Notes: generated by a model from the letters alone, not told the origin. A stretch of DNA of 64,000 nt from Lactobacillales bacterium (GCA_031261705.1 JAISJD010000023.1:1-64000), one strand, 5' to 3'. Shown: positions 17,649-28,447, counted from the first letter of the stretch. Numbers and translations are program-made.

Positions 17649-18509
17649 CTACTTCCCTTCCTCAACCAAGCGCTTCACGATAGTCACAACTGAAATATCG
17701 TACATTTGAGCGGAAGGGCGAACATAAACTTCACGGTCTAAGCCAGATTTATCTTGTTTTACTTTCACAACCGTTCCCACGAGGAGGTCACGAGGAGAAT
17801 TTCCTCCAAGTCCAGAGGTTTGTACAATGTCCCCCTCTTTTAACTCATTGCTACCAGTCAGCTGGTTTACGATAAATGTCTGTGTGGTGTTGTCATAGTC
17901 TTTTAATAAGCCAAACGCATCGCCTGCACTAGAAGATACACGTACGGGGAAATGATTTGACGTTTGATTAGAAGATGTTAATAGCTCCACTTTCGACGTA
18001 TTTTGCGATACTTGAATAACACGACCGACAAGACCACTTTGACTCATCACAGCCATATTAACCTCGATTCCATCATTTGTTCCCTTATCCACCACCAGCA
18101 TATCCTGCCAAGTATCTGGAGAACGAGTAATGACGTTTGCTGTAATTTTTTCATAACTTGTCAATGTCGCATTTAGATTTAGTTCTTTTTTTAGTTCGTC
18201 AATTTCTTTTTGCTGATTTTTGGTTTGAATAATAGCTGTATCATAATTATCAAGCTTACTTTTTAGTCGCTCATTTTCTTGGTAGGTACTCATCAGATTG
18301 CTCACTGCCTGTACGCTACTATGCACCGCTTTCCCCGGCACAGATAGACCTTTGTCAATCAGTCCAACGGTATCATTTAGGATCGTTCCACCGAATGTTA
18401 TCTTTCCGTCCTGCGCTCTACGTTGGGCAGTAATACTCACGATAGCCACCACAATGATTGCTAAAATTAAAGCTATAATTATATTCTTATTTGGATTAAA
18501 CTTTTTCAC
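17649..18509 (-). CDS. mreC: Cell-shape protein MreC
   Basis: Bitopic protein: short cytoplasmic N-terminus, one TM helix (NIIIALILAIIVVAIVSIT), a coiled coil, and a beta-barrel MreC domain (ANVITRSPDTWQDMLVVDKG, MAVMSQSGLVGRVIQV). I choose a GTG start (MKKFNPNKN) with GGGGTG upstream; the frame is open 72 nt further up but lacks a good SD. Scaffold for peripheral cell-wall synthesis with MreD and, functionally, PcsB encoded after it. Confidence 0.92.
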   Translation of the reverse strand: MKKFNPNKNIIIALILAIIVVAIVSITAQRRAQDGKITFGGTILNDTVGLIDKGLSVPGKAVHSSVQAVSNLMSTYQENERLKSKLDNYDTAIIQTKNQQKEIDELKKELNLNATLTSYEKITANVITRSPDTWQDMLVVDKGTNDGIEVNMAVMSQSGLVGRVIQVSQNTSKVELLTSSNQTSNHFPVRVSSSAGDAFGLLKDYDNTTQTFIVNQLTGSNELKEGDIVQTSGLGGNSPRDLLVGTVVKVKQDKSGLDREVYVRPSAQMYDISVVTIVKRLVEEGK

Positions 18510-18623
18510 GTTGACACCCCGACTATTTTTATCTCTCAAAACTGATAAAATCAATTCTATCATTATTTCTCCTGATTTCATAGAGGTTACTGCGCTACTT
18601 TATGGAATTTTTACAAATGTTTT

Positions 18624-20063
18624 CTAATCATTTTCTTTCAATTCAAACAGATGTGGCTGGTTACTCAAGGTTAAACACAAAAGAGCCGCGACAATCGTTA
18701 CTGCTGTTGTTGCTGCATAAGTTACTTGTATTCCTTTTAATTGTGCGAGCTGAGCAATAAGGGCGGGTGCATGATGCCCAATTAAAGCTTTCACTTCCTC
18801 TTTACTCGCCATACTCATGACGGTAATCATCGCTGCTGTCCCAAAAGAACCAGCAATTTGCCGAACCGTTGTATACATTGCTGAAGCATCAGGAATAAGG
18901 GATAATGGAATGGCATTGAGTGCCTCTGTTTGAATCGGCATTAAGATTAAAACTAAGCCGAGTTGTCTGATAAATTGACAGGTCAGAACATACCAAACGG
19001 AAGTATCCAGTTTAAAAAATATCATCATTGCTGTTCCTATTGCAAGAACAATCGTTCCAATGAGTGATAAATACTTCGCCCCATACTTATCATATAAACG
19101 TCCTGCTGTTGGTGATAAAAATGCCGTAATCAAGGCACCAGGAAGCATGACAAGGCCACTGATGATTGCTGATTTATGTTGAATACTTTGTAAAAACAAC
19201 GGTAATAGAAGTGCTCCTCCGTACATTGCCATCATCAAAACGACCGTAATAATCGACGTAATATTAAACGTTTTGTACTCAAATACTTTAAAATTAAGTA
19301 ATGGTTTTTCTTCATGTGTTTGTTGAAAAATGAAAGCTACAAGCACGACTAAACCGATAAGAATAAAGCCCCAAACCTTAAAACTTGCTAAATCACCACC
19401 ACCAGCGTTACTAAATCCGTAGAGTAGGCTGCCAAGACCGACACTTGAAAGAATGACTCCAAGGACATCTAGTTTTAGTTTTTGCGTTTTTCCAATGTTT
19501 TTTAGTATAAAGAAAGCCACGATGAAATCAATGATAATAAACGGAGCAATCAAAAGGAATAAATAGCGCCAACTCATATAGCTCACAATCAGACCAGAAA
19601 GTGTTGGCCCAAACGCAGGCGCAAAATTCAGAGCAAGACCGATAATCCCCATCGCACGTCCTCGCTTATCAATATCAAATAAATTCATCACGACCACATT
19701 CATCAATGGCATAAGTACCCCAGCACCCATTGCTTGAATCATACGCCCAACGATTAGCATCGAAAATGTTGGGGCAAATCCACAAAAAAGGGTCCCAATC
19801 GCAAACATTCCCACACTCCAGAGATAAAGTGTCCGTGTACTAAAACGTTGAATGAGGTAGGCAGTCAATGGCACCATGATTGCATTCATTAACATATAGA
19901 CATTGGTAATCCATTGCCCATCTGTCGCATCAATTTTAAATTCCTCCATAATTGTTGGCATCGCCGTATTCATCAGTGTTTGATTCAATGTTCCTAAAAA
20001 TGTTCCGATAACAAGGATAATTAGAATACTCATCGCCTTTTTCTTTAACTCTTCTTTTTGCAC
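18624..20063 (-). CDS. MFS drug exporter, DHA2 (EmrB/QacA) family
   Basis: About 479 aa with 14 predicted membrane helices. Conserved motif A-like and motif C sequence are visible (LNQTLMNTAMPTIMEEF, GRMIQAMGAGVLMPLMNVVV, GPTLSGLIVSYMSWRYLF). Proton-driven multidrug efflux is the family role; the substrate is unknown. A GTG start is favoured because AAAGGA lies 9 nt upstream, while the nearer ATG abuts the SD. It stands alone between mreC and icd. Confidence 0.88.
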   Translation of the reverse strand: MQKEELKKKAMSILIILVIGTFLGTLNQTLMNTAMPTIMEEFKIDATDGQWITNVYMLMNAIMVPLTAYLIQRFSTRTLYLWSVGMFAIGTLFCGFAPTFSMLIVGRMIQAMGAGVLMPLMNVVVMNLFDIDKRGRAMGIIGLALNFAPAFGPTLSGLIVSYMSWRYLFLLIAPFIIIDFIVAFFILKNIGKTQKLKLDVLGVILSSVGLGSLLYGFSNAGGGDLASFKVWGFILIGLVVLVAFIFQQTHEEKPLLNFKVFEYKTFNITSIITVVLMMAMYGGALLLPLFLQSIQHKSAIISGLVMLPGALITAFLSPTAGRLYDKYGAKYLSLIGTIVLAIGTAMMIFFKLDTSVWYVLTCQFIRQLGLVLILMPIQTEALNAIPLSLIPDASAMYTTVRQIAGSFGTAAMITVMSMASKEEVKALIGHHAPALIAQLAQLKGIQVTYAATTAVTIVAALLCLTLSNQPHLFELKEND

Positions 20064-20269
20064 AAATTCCATTCCTTTCAACTTCTAAGCGACAATAAGG
20101 TTTCTAATTGTTCTACTCGATTTTATTTATAGCTTCTCTAGCTATGTCAAGACTGCATTATTCTACAAAAATTAGTAGTATTTCGATAAAATGCAACTTT
20201 ACTATTATAGCGTAATTTCTAAAATTTATAGATGTAGACGAATCGAGAGCGAAAATTTCCCTTTATTGC

Positions 20270-20294
20270 AAAAAAAAACGAGATTTCTCTCGCT
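20270..20294 (-). terminator. Terminator after icd
   Basis: Minus strand GCGAGAGAAATCTCG followed by eight T residues; perfect 6-bp stem. Confidence 0.9.
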
Positions 20295-20307
20295 TTCTTT
20301 GTTTGAT

Positions 20308-21579
20308 TTATTCCATATTTTCAATCACTAAGTCAGCAAATTCAGAACAGCTAACCTCGGTTGCATCGTCCATTAAACGAGCAAAGTCAAAAGTGACCGT
20401 CTTATTTTGAATCGTTTTTTCAAGCGAAGTGACAATTTTATCAGCCACTTCTTGCCAGCCTAAAAGCTCAAACATCAACGTTCCAGAAAGAATGATAGAT
20501 GATGGATTAACCTTATTTAACCCTGCAAATTGTGGTGCTGTTCCATGCGTTGCTTCAAAAATCGCATGACCTGTCACATAGTTAATATTCGCTCCGGGAG
20601 CAATCCCAATCCCGCCTACTTGAGCTGCAAGGGCATCTGAAGCGTAATCCCCATTGAGATTTAAGGTTGCGACAACGTCAAATTCATCCGGACAGATTAA
20701 TATTTGTTGTAAGAAAATATCTGCGATAATATCCTTTACGAGAATTTTCCCTTGAGCAAGTGCTTCTTTTTGAGCGAAGTCTGCTGCCTCTGCTCCTTTT
20801 TCTTCCTTAATCTTAGCGTATTGCTGCCAAGTAAAGACCTTATCAGAAAATTCACGCTCCGCAAGGTCATAGCCCCATTGTTTGAAGGCACCCTCAGTAA
20901 ATTTCATAATATTTCCCTTATGCACAAGGGTCACTGTTGGCAACTCATGGTCTATCGCATATTGCACTGCCGCACGAACCAAACGCTCCGTTCCTTCCTT
21001 AGAAACTGGCTTAATGCCGATACCGCTCGTTTCTGGAAAACGAATTTTATTCACCCCAAACTCAGTTCCCAAGAAATCAATCAGCGTTTTGACCTCGACA
21101 CTCCCCTCTTTAAACTCAATTCCCGCATAAATATCCTCTGTATTTTCACGGAAAATCGTAATATCCACTAACTCAGGGTGCTTTACAGGAGATGGAACCC
21201 CCGAAAAATGGCGGACTGGGCGTAAACATACATATAAGTCTAATTCTTGGCGCAATGCCACATTTAACGAACGAATCCCGCCACCAATCGGCGTTGTTAA
21301 CGGCCCTTTAATCGCAATCAAATATTTGTCAATCGTATCCAATGTTTCTTGAGGTAACCACTCCCCAGTAGCATTGAATGCTTTTTCGCCTGCTAATACT
21401 TCCTTCCAGACAATTTTTTTCTCACCATTATAAGCTTTCTCAACCGCCTTATCAAAAACTCGAACCGCTGCTTGCCAAATATCTGGACCAATTCCGTCCC
21501 CTTCGATAAATGGAATAATTGGATAATTGGGTGTTTGAAGCTCCCCGTCTACTACCTGAACCTTTTCGCCTTTTGTCAT
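20308..21579 (-). CDS. icd: Isocitrate dehydrogenase (NADP)
   Basis: Converts isocitrate to 2-oxoglutarate with NADP in the oxidative branch that supplies glutamate. The 423-aa protein has the substrate motif [17 protein letters not shown], the metal-binding NLNGDYASD and the ending [13 protein letters not shown]. The ATG ([10 protein letters not shown]) lies 8 nt after GGAGGG, which is inside the end of acnA, so the two are coupled. No citrate synthase gene lies beside it. Confidence 0.95.
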   Translation of the reverse strand: MTKGEKVQVVDGELQTPNYPIIPFIEGDGIGPDIWQAAVRVFDKAVEKAYNGEKKIVWKEVLAGEKAFNATGEWLPQETLDTIDKYLIAIKGPLTTPIGGGIRSLNVALRQELDLYVCLRPVRHFSGVPSPVKHPELVDITIFRENTEDIYAGIEFKEGSVEVKTLIDFLGTEFGVNKIRFPETSGIGIKPVSKEGTERLVRAAVQYAIDHELPTVTLVHKGNIMKFTEGAFKQWGYDLAEREFSDKVFTWQQYAKIKEEKGAEAADFAQKEALAQGKILVKDIIADIFLQQILICPDEFDVVATLNLNGDYASDALAAQVGGIGIAPGANINYVTGHAIFEATHGTAPQFAGLNKVNPSSIILSGTLMFELLGWQEVADKIVTSLEKTIQNKTVTFDFARLMDDATEVSCSEFADLVIENME

Positions 21580-21596
21580 GTTGTATGCCCTCCACT

Positions 21597-24299
21597 TCAC
21601 ACTTCCTGCTGAATTTTTTTTCGGATAACCATTGGTAAAATTCCTTGGTGCTCATAGTAACGAATATCTGCCTGTGCATCAAAGCGGATAATCGCTGAAA
21701 ATTCTTTCCTTGTTCCCTCTTCATCTACTGCGGTCACTTTCACCTTTTCATGAAGTCCGACTTCATCTGGAATTTCAATGGAGTAGCTTTCTTTTCCAGT
21801 TAAAAGAAGGGTCTCACTATCTTCCCCCTCAACAAATTGTAGAGGTAAAATCCCCATCATCACGAGGTTTGAGCGATGAATCCGTTCAAAGCTCTTAGCG
21901 AGAACTGCTTTTACACCGAGTAAGTTGGGTCCTTTTGCCGCCCAGTCACGACTTGAACCCATTCCATAATCAGATCCAGCAATCACTAGCAAAGGTTGGC
22001 TTTCTTCCTTGTATTTCATCGCCGCATCATAAATATCCATTACTTCCCCAGTTGGTAAGTATGTGGTGTAGCCACCCTCTGTTCCGGGAGCTAATTGATT
22101 TTTTATCCGAATGTTGCCAAAGGTTCCTCTCATCATGATTTCATGATTTCCACGTCTTGAACCAAAGGAGTTGAAATCTTTTGGTGCCACTCCCTTACTT
22201 TCCAGATATTTTCCAGCCGCACTACGCATGCCAATTGCCCCTGCTGGTGAAATATGGTCGGTGGTCACGGAATCCCCGAGCTTAGCTAAAACGGATAAAT
22301 CATAAAGGGAAGTCATCTTGATAGGTTCCGGACTCATCTCATCAAAATACGGTGGGTTCGCAATGTAGGTGGAATTTTCATCCCAATCGTATACCACATC
22401 TTCACCCGTTTCTATCGCATTCCATTCCTCATTGGCATCAAAAACTGAAGCATAATATTCATTAAAGACTTCTGGTGTCACATATTTTTCGATATACGTC
22501 CGAACTTCCTTAGCTTCTGGCCAGATGTCTTTGAGATATACAGGCTCGCCATCTTTAGAAAGTCCAATCGCTTCTGTCGATAAATCCTTAGTAATCGTTC
22601 CAGCTAACGCATAGGCAACCACGATAGGTGGAGAAGCAAGGTAATTTCCTTTAACAAGTGGGTGAATCCGTCCTTCAAAGTTTCGATTTCCACTTAAAAC
22701 AGAAGTGACTAACAAATCTTCTTGACTAATCGCCTCGGTAATTTCAGGTTTCAACGGGCCTGAATTTCCGATACAGGTCGTACAACCGTAACCGACTAAA
22801 TCAAAGCCTAACTCGTTTAAATAAGGCATTAATCCAGAGTTTTCTAAATAGCCAGTCACAACTTTTGAGCCGGGAGCCAAAGACGTCTTGACAGTAGGGG
22901 GTACACTTAACCCTTTTTCTACGGCATTTCGTGCAAGTAAGCCCGCCGCTAACATAACGTATGGATTCGACGTATTGGTACAACTTGTAATCGCCGCAAT
23001 CGCAATTGCCCCAGTTTTCATGGAAACTTCTTCTCCATCTAGTGAAAAATCGACTTGCTTTTCAAGCTCTGTTTCACTCATACCAAAACCTTGATTTCCA
23101 GCAGGTGTAATTAGTTGTGTTTCAAAAGTTTGTTTCATTTCAGAAAGTGGAATTAAGTCTTGCGGGCGTTTTGGACCTGAAAGATTCGTCTCAATGTCCG
23201 CCAAGTTAATTTCAATCACTTGCGTATACTTAGGCTGTGTTTCTTTATCATAGAATAAATGATTTTTCTTCGCATATTCTTCAGTCAAAGCAATCGTTTC
23301 TTCGCTTCTTCCTGTCAGGCGCATATAGTTCAATGTTTCCTTATCAATTGGGAAAAAACCACATGTTGCCCCATATTCCGGCGCCATATTGGCAATTGTC
23401 GCACGGTCAGCTAAAGTTAAATATTTCAACCCTTCACCAAAATATTCCACAAATTTTCCAACAACATTCTTCGCACGCAACACTTGTGTTACCTTCAAAG
23501 CTAAATCAGTAGCGGTTGCTCCAGCAGCAAGCTCACCTACAAAACACACACCAATTACTTCAGGCGTTGGAAAATAAGACGGTTCGCCAAGCATGCCCGC
23601 TTCTGCCTCAATGCCCCCAACTCCCCAGCCGAGAACGCCCAGTCCATTAATCATCGTGGTGTGTGAATCCGTTCCCACAAGTGTGTCTGGAAAAGCCACA
23701 AATTCTCCATTTTCCTCAGCGGTGTTAATTACTTGCGACAAAAACTCAATATTGACTTGGTGAATAATTCCTGTCGCTGGTGGTACTACGCGGTAATTAT
23801 CAAATGACTTTTGTGCCCATTTCAAAAACTCGTACCGTTCTTTGTTTCGTTCAAATTCTAATTCTGCATTAAATTTTAAGGCTTCAGGACTTCCATAAGC
23901 GTCTACCTGAACAGAATGGTCTACTACCAAATCCACTGGAATTTCTGGATTAATCTGTTTAGCATCCCCTCCCAGTCGTATCATGGCATCACGCATGGAG
24001 GCAAGGTCAACAATGGCTGGAACCCCTGTGAAATCCTGCAACACGACACGTGATGGCTTGAATGGAACCTCTCCAACTGGGCCGTTTACTCCCCAACTGG
24101 CTAACTCTCGAACCGTTTCCTCAGTGATGTCCTCTCCGTCCTCATGACGAAGTAATGACTCAATAAGAATCCGAATAGCATAAGGTACCTCTGAAATATT
24201 GCCACTAGCCGACTCAACCGCTGTTGCAATATCATAATAGGTATACTCTTTTTCTCCTAGGCGAAATGCCTTTTTTGAAGCTTCGTGAAAAGTTGTCAT
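21597..24299 (-). CDS. acnA: Aconitate hydratase
   Basis: Isomerises citrate to isocitrate; 900 aa, iron-sulfur enzyme of the AcnA/IRP type. The cluster-ligand cysteines are in [10 protein letters not shown] and [14 protein letters not shown]; the C-terminal swivel domain has [16 protein letters not shown]. The start MTTFHEAS follows GGGAGGGC. Operon with icd, 18 bases apart. AcnA and Icd make 2-oxoglutarate from citrate, probably for glutamate synthesis rather than a full cycle. Confidence 0.96.
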   Translation of the reverse strand: MTTFHEASKKAFRLGEKEYTYYDIATAVESASGNISEVPYAIRILIESLLRHEDGEDITEETVRELASWGVNGPVGEVPFKPSRVVLQDFTGVPAIVDLASMRDAMIRLGGDAKQINPEIPVDLVVDHSVQVDAYGSPEALKFNAELEFERNKERYEFLKWAQKSFDNYRVVPPATGIIHQVNIEFLSQVINTAEENGEFVAFPDTLVGTDSHTTMINGLGVLGWGVGGIEAEAGMLGEPSYFPTPEVIGVCFVGELAAGATATDLALKVTQVLRAKNVVGKFVEYFGEGLKYLTLADRATIANMAPEYGATCGFFPIDKETLNYMRLTGRSEETIALTEEYAKKNHLFYDKETQPKYTQVIEINLADIETNLSGPKRPQDLIPLSEMKQTFETQLITPAGNQGFGMSETELEKQVDFSLDGEEVSMKTGAIAIAAITSCTNTSNPYVMLAAGLLARNAVEKGLSVPPTVKTSLAPGSKVVTGYLENSGLMPYLNELGFDLVGYGCTTCIGNSGPLKPEITEAISQEDLLVTSVLSGNRNFEGRIHPLVKGNYLASPPIVVAYALAGTITKDLSTEAIGLSKDGEPVYLKDIWPEAKEVRTYIEKYVTPEVFNEYYASVFDANEEWNAIETGEDVVYDWDENSTYIANPPYFDEMSPEPIKMTSLYDLSVLAKLGDSVTTDHISPAGAIGMRSAAGKYLESKGVAPKDFNSFGSRRGNHEIMMRGTFGNIRIKNQLAPGTEGGYTTYLPTGEVMDIYDAAMKYKEESQPLLVIAGSDYGMGSSRDWAAKGPNLLGVKAVLAKSFERIHRSNLVMMGILPLQFVEGEDSETLLLTGKESYSIEIPDEVGLHEKVKVTAVDEEGTRKEFSAIIRFDAQADIRYYEHQGILPMVIRKKIQQEV

Positions 24300-24524
24300 T
24301 TGCTGCCCTCCCATTTACAAAGTTAATTGAAAAAACAATTTCTTATTTTTTACTATTCTATCAGAAAATTCTGCAAGTTACGATAGTATTAGAGAATAAA
24401 AAGAGAAAAATTAAAGAATCACTTTCTTTTTTATCACAGAATATTTCAAATAAGGCTTGAATCTGATATAATTTTATCAGGAGTTACAAAGTGAAAAATA
24501 ACATTTTAAAATGGAGGTGTAATT

Positions 24525-25625
24525 ATGAGAGAGCAGCATAAATTCGCAAAATTAAATAAATTTTTCTATATTATCGGCATTTCTCTTTTGCTCATCATTC
24601 CGAGTGTAGTCCTCTTTTTAACAAGAAAACCAGCAACAAGCCAAAGCAATCATAATCTCGCTATTGCCCTAACCACTGAACTTTCAGATTCCAAAAAACA
24701 AGCCACTTCTGGAACTGGTTACTTACTTAAAAGTACGGAAAAAATTTCTAATTACATACAACTAGAAAATATAAAAAAACAATTAGAAACCCAAATTGAA
24801 AAGGCAACGGCATTGATCAAAGAGCCACTTTTGCTAAAAGAAACCAAAGAAAAATTGGAAAAGCTATTATTAGAAATTGATAACAAAAAACAGTTGGTTT
24901 CTCTAAATGAACTCAAAAACTATTTATCTGACCTTGAAAATTTAACCGCTACGGGTGAAAAACAGGTAACTGAAACGAAAAATAAAGAGGAGGAGCGCTC
25001 AAAATTAAAAGACTTACTCGCTCAAGCGGAAGCACTTCAAAAGAAAGAGTCCCTTTCCGCTGAAACCAAAGCCGAAATCACCGTTTACATTACTAAAGCA
25101 AACAAGCTCATTAGTGAAAATAAGGCGAACGTGGCAGAATTAAAGGCATTTAACGAGGAATTTAAAGATGGATTAACAAAACTTGAAGCAGAGGTCAAGG
25201 TAGCGGAATCTGCAAATGCGGAGAAAGAAAAAACGGCGGAAAAAGAGAAAAAAATAACAGAAGATACCACTTGGTTTAAGTCCTTAACAACGGCGGAAAG
25301 ACGAGAAATGTATTCAAAGCATACCGCCGTGAAACTAAATAATACAGGAGATGTTCGTTCGGTCTACGGTACACATGGAATTATCTTTGCGACGACAGAT
25401 GGCTATTATATCTGCCCATCCAACCCAGAAAATACCAATTTATTTTATCCCTTTGTTATGCTGAACACGATTAAAGCTGTTTATGAATCGACTGCGGACG
25501 CAAGAGAGGCGGGGTATAAGGACATTCAGACTTTACCTGCTGCTGATTATGAGAAAATCATTAAAGAAACAAAACAAGCCTTCACGGAATATGTGGCGAG
25601 CACTTCCACTACAACCAATGAATAA
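24525..25625 (+). CDS. Membrane-anchored coiled-coil protein, unknown function
   Basis: 366 aa. Residues about 12-33 form one membrane helix (FFYIIGISLLLIIPSVVLFL) with a positive N-terminus, so the bulk is outside the cell. Residues about 70-245 are Lys/Glu-rich coiled coil. A C-terminal domain of about 110 aa (TTAERREMYSKHTAVKLNN...GIIFATTDGYYICPSNPENT) looks folded. SD TGGAGGTG is strong; TATAAT at about 24467 could be the -10 box. I do not recognise the family. It is divergent from acnA and followed by its own terminator. Confidence 0.75.
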   Translation: MREQHKFAKLNKFFYIIGISLLLIIPSVVLFLTRKPATSQSNHNLAIALTTELSDSKKQATSGTGYLLKSTEKISNYIQLENIKKQLETQIEKATALIKEPLLLKETKEKLEKLLLEIDNKKQLVSLNELKNYLSDLENLTATGEKQVTETKNKEEERSKLKDLLAQAEALQKKESLSAETKAEITVYITKANKLISENKANVAELKAFNEEFKDGLTKLEAEVKVAESANAEKEKTAEKEKKITEDTTWFKSLTTAERREMYSKHTAVKLNNTGDVRSVYGTHGIIFATTDGYYICPSNPENTNLFYPFVMLNTIKAVYESTADAREAGYKDIQTLPAADYEKIIKETKQAFTEYVASTSTTTNE

Positions 25626-25630
25626 TTTAA

Positions 25631-25661
25631 AGGTGACTAAGACTTTTCCTAGTCACCTAAT
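25631..25661. terminator. Bidirectional terminator hairpin
   Basis: AGGTGACTA and TAGTCACCT pair perfectly around ten bases. It lies between two convergent genes; the T-tracts on both sides are modest. Confidence 0.7.
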
Positions 25662-25675
25662 TTTGGTCTTATTTT

Positions 25676-26395
25676 CTATAATTCTTCCACAAAATAGCGG
25701 AATAGGTCTAACTCCGTAGCGATACGTTCAAATAACATTTCTGGGTGCCACTGCACTCCTAAAACACGTTGTCCTGCATTCTCACTTTCAACCGCTTCAA
25801 TTAACCCATCTGGACTTTCAGCAATCGGACGCAACCCACTACCAAGAACCTTAATTGCTTGATGATGGTAAGAATTGACTTGATAAATCTCTGGTAAAAA
25901 ATTGCCAAGAGTCGATTCTTTCTCAATACGTACCGTATGTGTGGTGAAAATTTCCTTAGTAGGTGCTTGCAAATGCTTTACCTTATAATTTTCATATAAA
26001 GATAAATCTTGGTAAAGCGTCCCACCATATGCAACATTTAAAATTTGCATTCCCCGACAAATACCAAAAATTGGTTTCTTCTGCTTTACTGCCTCCGCCA
26101 CTAGCGCTAGCTCAAAGGCATCTCTATCTGGGTTTGTCTCCTGCAATAAATAATGCGGCTCCTCCCCAAAGTTTAAAGGCGACACGTCATGACCGCCAGC
26201 TAATAACAATTTATCAATCTTGTTGACATAGCCCGCTGCAAAACTCGGGTCACTGATTGGTAAAATCATCGGTAATGCCCCAAGCTCGTGCATAGCTGTC
26301 GCAAAATTTTTCTGAGTATAACTAACAAAGTTCCCGTGGAAATGTTCCAAACCCTCAATCACTTCATTTCCTGCAATTCCAATCACTGTTTGCAT
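25676..26395 (-). CDS. Gamma-glutamyl peptidase/amidotransferase-like (PuuD family)
   Basis: 239-aa class-I glutamine amidotransferase-fold hydrolase (peptidase C26). The nucleophile elbow FGICRGMQILNVAYGG gives the catalytic Cys, and VQWHPEM gives the His, with the acid two residues later. The GTLYQDL segment is typical of PuuD-type gamma-glutamyl-GABA hydrolases. Substrate is uncertain, as no polyamine genes are adjacent. Repeat copy B lies just upstream of its start, and may hold its promoter. Confidence 0.85.
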   Translation of the reverse strand: MQTVIGIAGNEVIEGLEHFHGNFVSYTQKNFATAMHELGALPMILPISDPSFAAGYVNKIDKLLLAGGHDVSPLNFGEEPHYLLQETNPDRDAFELALVAEAVKQKKPIFGICRGMQILNVAYGGTLYQDLSLYENYKVKHLQAPTKEIFTTHTVRIEKESTLGNFLPEIYQVNSYHHQAIKVLGSGLRPIAESPDGLIEAVESENAGQRVLGVQWHPEMLFERIATELDLFRYFVEEL

Positions 26396-26413
26396 AACTT
26401 CTTCTCTCCCATT

Positions 26414-26599
26414 ACAGAGCTAAGAGAAATTGGGCAAGAATCGAGAAAAATTGAGAAATGATTTTAAGACACTTTCTGCCTTAGAAACATTTTTCTCCAT
26501 TACGTTTCGCATACAGTTCCTGCTAACATCTTGATGCAAGCAGAACTAACCTCTTTTTTCTTGTATTCTTATTCCTCGTGCTCGACTTCAATACAAAGC
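26414..26599. repeat. Intergenic repeat copy B
   Basis: Begins ACAGAGCTAAGAGAA, contains ATCGAGAAAAATTGAGAAATGATTTTAAG-like core and CTTTTTTCTTGTATT, and ends CTCGACTTCAATACAAAGC. It matches copies A and C in the same orientation. Copy B alone has an extra block of about 55 bp with a hairpin (GTTCCTGCT/AAGCAGAAC). Confidence 0.75.
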
Positions 26600-26627
26600 A
26601 AAAATTTAAAATTCCGACAATTACGTA

Positions 26628-26652
26628 AGACTGAGTCACCCATTCTCAGTCT
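26628..26652 (-). terminator. Hairpin downstream of glyoxalase-like gene
   Basis: AGACTGAG and CTCAGTCT pair perfectly around nine bases, directly after the gene. There is no clear T-run, so termination is uncertain. Confidence 0.45.
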
Positions 26653-26658
26653 AGACAT

Positions 26659-27027
26659 TTAGCGAATTACTTCGATTTTATAACCGTCTGGGTCAATGAT
26701 AAAATAATATTCTGGTGCGAAGCCGGGCAATGCCTTCAAATCTGTCACGTCATATCCACCTGCTACATGTTTTGCGTGTGCCGCTTCTAAGTCCTCTACC
26801 TGAATCGCAATGTGTCCGTATCCGTCACCTAGCATATAGCCGTCTGAATCATAATTATAGGTTAATTCCAACTCGTAATCGTCTCCTGGTAAACTTAAAT
26901 AGACCAAAGTGAACTTGAACTCTGGAAAATCTCTACGACGTGTTTCTGAAAAACCAAATGCTTCAGAATAAAATTTCAATGAAGCATCCAAATCCTTTAC
27001 ACGAACCATTGTGTGTGCCATTTTCAT
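26659..27027 (-). CDS. gloA: Glyoxalase I family protein (GloA-like)
   Basis: 122-aa metalloprotein of the vicinal-oxygen-chelate fold. MAHTMVRVKDLDASLKFY gives the first metal His, ELTYNYD a Glu, GHIAIQVED the second His, and FIIDPDGYKIEVI the last Glu, so all four metal ligands of glyoxalase I are present. Detoxifies methylglyoxal as hemithioacetal. Two ATGs six bases apart are both possible starts. Single gene. Confidence 0.9.
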   Translation of the reverse strand: MKMAHTMVRVKDLDASLKFYSEAFGFSETRRRDFPEFKFTLVYLSLPGDDYELELTYNYDSDGYMLGDGYGHIAIQVEDLEAAHAKHVAGGYDVTDLKALPGFAPEYYFIIDPDGYKIEVIR

Positions 27028-27226
27028 CTGTAATAACCCTCTTTCTTGTCTAAATGAAGAGAAACTTTTTCGTCTCCCTACCTAATACTTGTCCTATCGT
27101 AAATCTATCATAGCAAAATCGAATAAATAAATCTGTTATAAAACCTTGTGACAAGTCATTTATTAGTTTAGACTAATAGAAAGAAATAAAACAAAAATAA
27201 GAGCACGAAAGAAAAGGGGAAAATGG

Positions 27227-27673
27227 ATGAGTATTCCAAGTTTTGGAACAAAGGTTGAAAAGGTTGAATACAAGGAACGAGATGGCGTACATATTGTTAT
27301 TAGTCGAAACAACGAATCAGAAATCGTCTTAATTCAAGCGCCTAATGGTTCTTATTTTTTACCGGGTGGAGAAATCGAGGCGGGTGAAACTCACGAGGAC
27401 TGTATCAAGCGGGAATTGATTGAGGAACTTGGTTTTTCAGCGGTTATTGGAGACTACTACGGGCAAGCAGATGAATATTATTATTCTAGCCACCGAAAGA
27501 CTTATTTTTACAATCCCGCCTTTATCTATGGAGCGAAAAGCTGGCAAAAAATCGGGGAACCGACCGAGAAAACCAATGGCATTGAATGGTTTCCAGTGGA
27601 TACTGCAATTAAAAAACTAAAACGCGGCTCTCATAAGTGGGGCGTGGAACAATGGAAAAAGGCTCAAGCATAA
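27227..27673 (+). CDS. Nudix hydrolase
   Basis: 148 aa with a complete Nudix box: GGEIEAGETHEDC then KRELIEELGF, so the metal-binding Glu residues are present. It cleaves a nucleoside diphosphate linked to another group; the exact substrate is not readable. SD AAAGGGGA precedes the ATG. Convergent with the pseudouridine synthase gene and sharing its terminator. Confidence 0.88.
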   Translation: MSIPSFGTKVEKVEYKERDGVHIVISRNNESEIVLIQAPNGSYFLPGGEIEAGETHEDCIKRELIEELGFSAVIGDYYGQADEYYYSSHRKTYFYNPAFIYGAKSWQKIGEPTEKTNGIEWFPVDTAIKKLKRGSHKWGVEQWKKAQA

Positions 27674-27690
27674 TTGCTCAGCCTTTTTTT
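27656..27690. terminator. Bidirectional terminator, Nudix/rsuA
   Basis: AAAAAGGCTCAAGC pairs with GCTCAGCCTTTTTTT around TAATT, with T-runs in both directions. The left arm covers the end of the Nudix gene. Confidence 0.85.
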
Positions 27691-28397
27691 AAACTCTCAA
27701 TTTCTTCTTCCGTCACCATGCGATAGCTTCCAAGTGGTAAATTTTTATCTAGCTTCAACGTCCCCATCCGTATACGCTTCAAGAATGTCACCTTTTTATC
27801 CACTGCTTCAAACATACGCTTCACCTGATGAAATTTTCCTTCATGAATCACAAGCGAAATCTCTGAAGTTTCATCTTCTGCATTGGTCGAAAGAATGGTT
27901 AATTCTCCCGGACGAACCAGCTCTCCACTCCTTAGTGCAAAACCTTGAGCAAATTTTTCTATATCGTCAGTCGTTACTATCCCAGCAATTTTCGCGTAAT
28001 ATTCCTTTTCTACATGCTTTTTGGGACTTAGTAGCTCATGCGCTAACTCTCCGTCATTGGTTAGTAAAAGTAACCCTTCCGTATCTTTATCCAAACGCCC
28101 CACTGGAAATAAATCTTGACGATAATCTTCCTCAGAAAGTAGGTCAATCACTGTCCTGTCCCACTTATCCTCTGTAGCTGAAATCACATTTTGTGGTTTA
28201 TTCAATAGATAATAATAAAACTTCTGATAGTGTAAAAGTTCCTCAAAGTAAGTGACCGTGGCTTGTAATTCATTAATCTGCTGTTTTCCGTCTTTGATAG
28301 GGATTCCGTCCACCGCAATTTGTCCTTTTTTCAGCAGCGCCTTAACTTCCTTTCGGCTGCCAAGTCCGACCTCAGCTAAATATTTATCCAAACGCAT
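27678..28397 (-). CDS. 16S rRNA pseudouridine synthase (RsuA family)
   Basis: 239 aa: N-terminal S4 RNA-binding domain (MRLDKYLAEVGLGSRKEVKALL) followed by the synthase domain with catalytic Asp in VGRLDKDTEGLLLLTNDG. Makes a pseudouridine in small-subunit rRNA. ATG after GGAAGGAC is preferred over a longer frame. It follows the flippase-like gene by 50 bases, an arrangement also known in bacilli (ytgP-ytzG). Confidence 0.92.
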   Translation of the reverse strand: MRLDKYLAEVGLGSRKEVKALLKKGQIAVDGIPIKDGKQQINELQATVTYFEELLHYQKFYYYLLNKPQNVISATEDKWDRTVIDLLSEEDYRQDLFPVGRLDKDTEGLLLLTNDGELAHELLSPKKHVEKEYYAKIAGIVTTDDIEKFAQGFALRSGELVRPGELTILSTNAEDETSEISLVIHEGKFHQVKRMFEAVDKKVTFLKRIRMGTLKLDKNLPLGSYRMVTEEEIESLKKG

Positions 28398-28447
28398 TTT
28401 GTCCTTCCTTTCTTGCTTTAAAAAAGGCGAGCACATCGCTCACCTCG

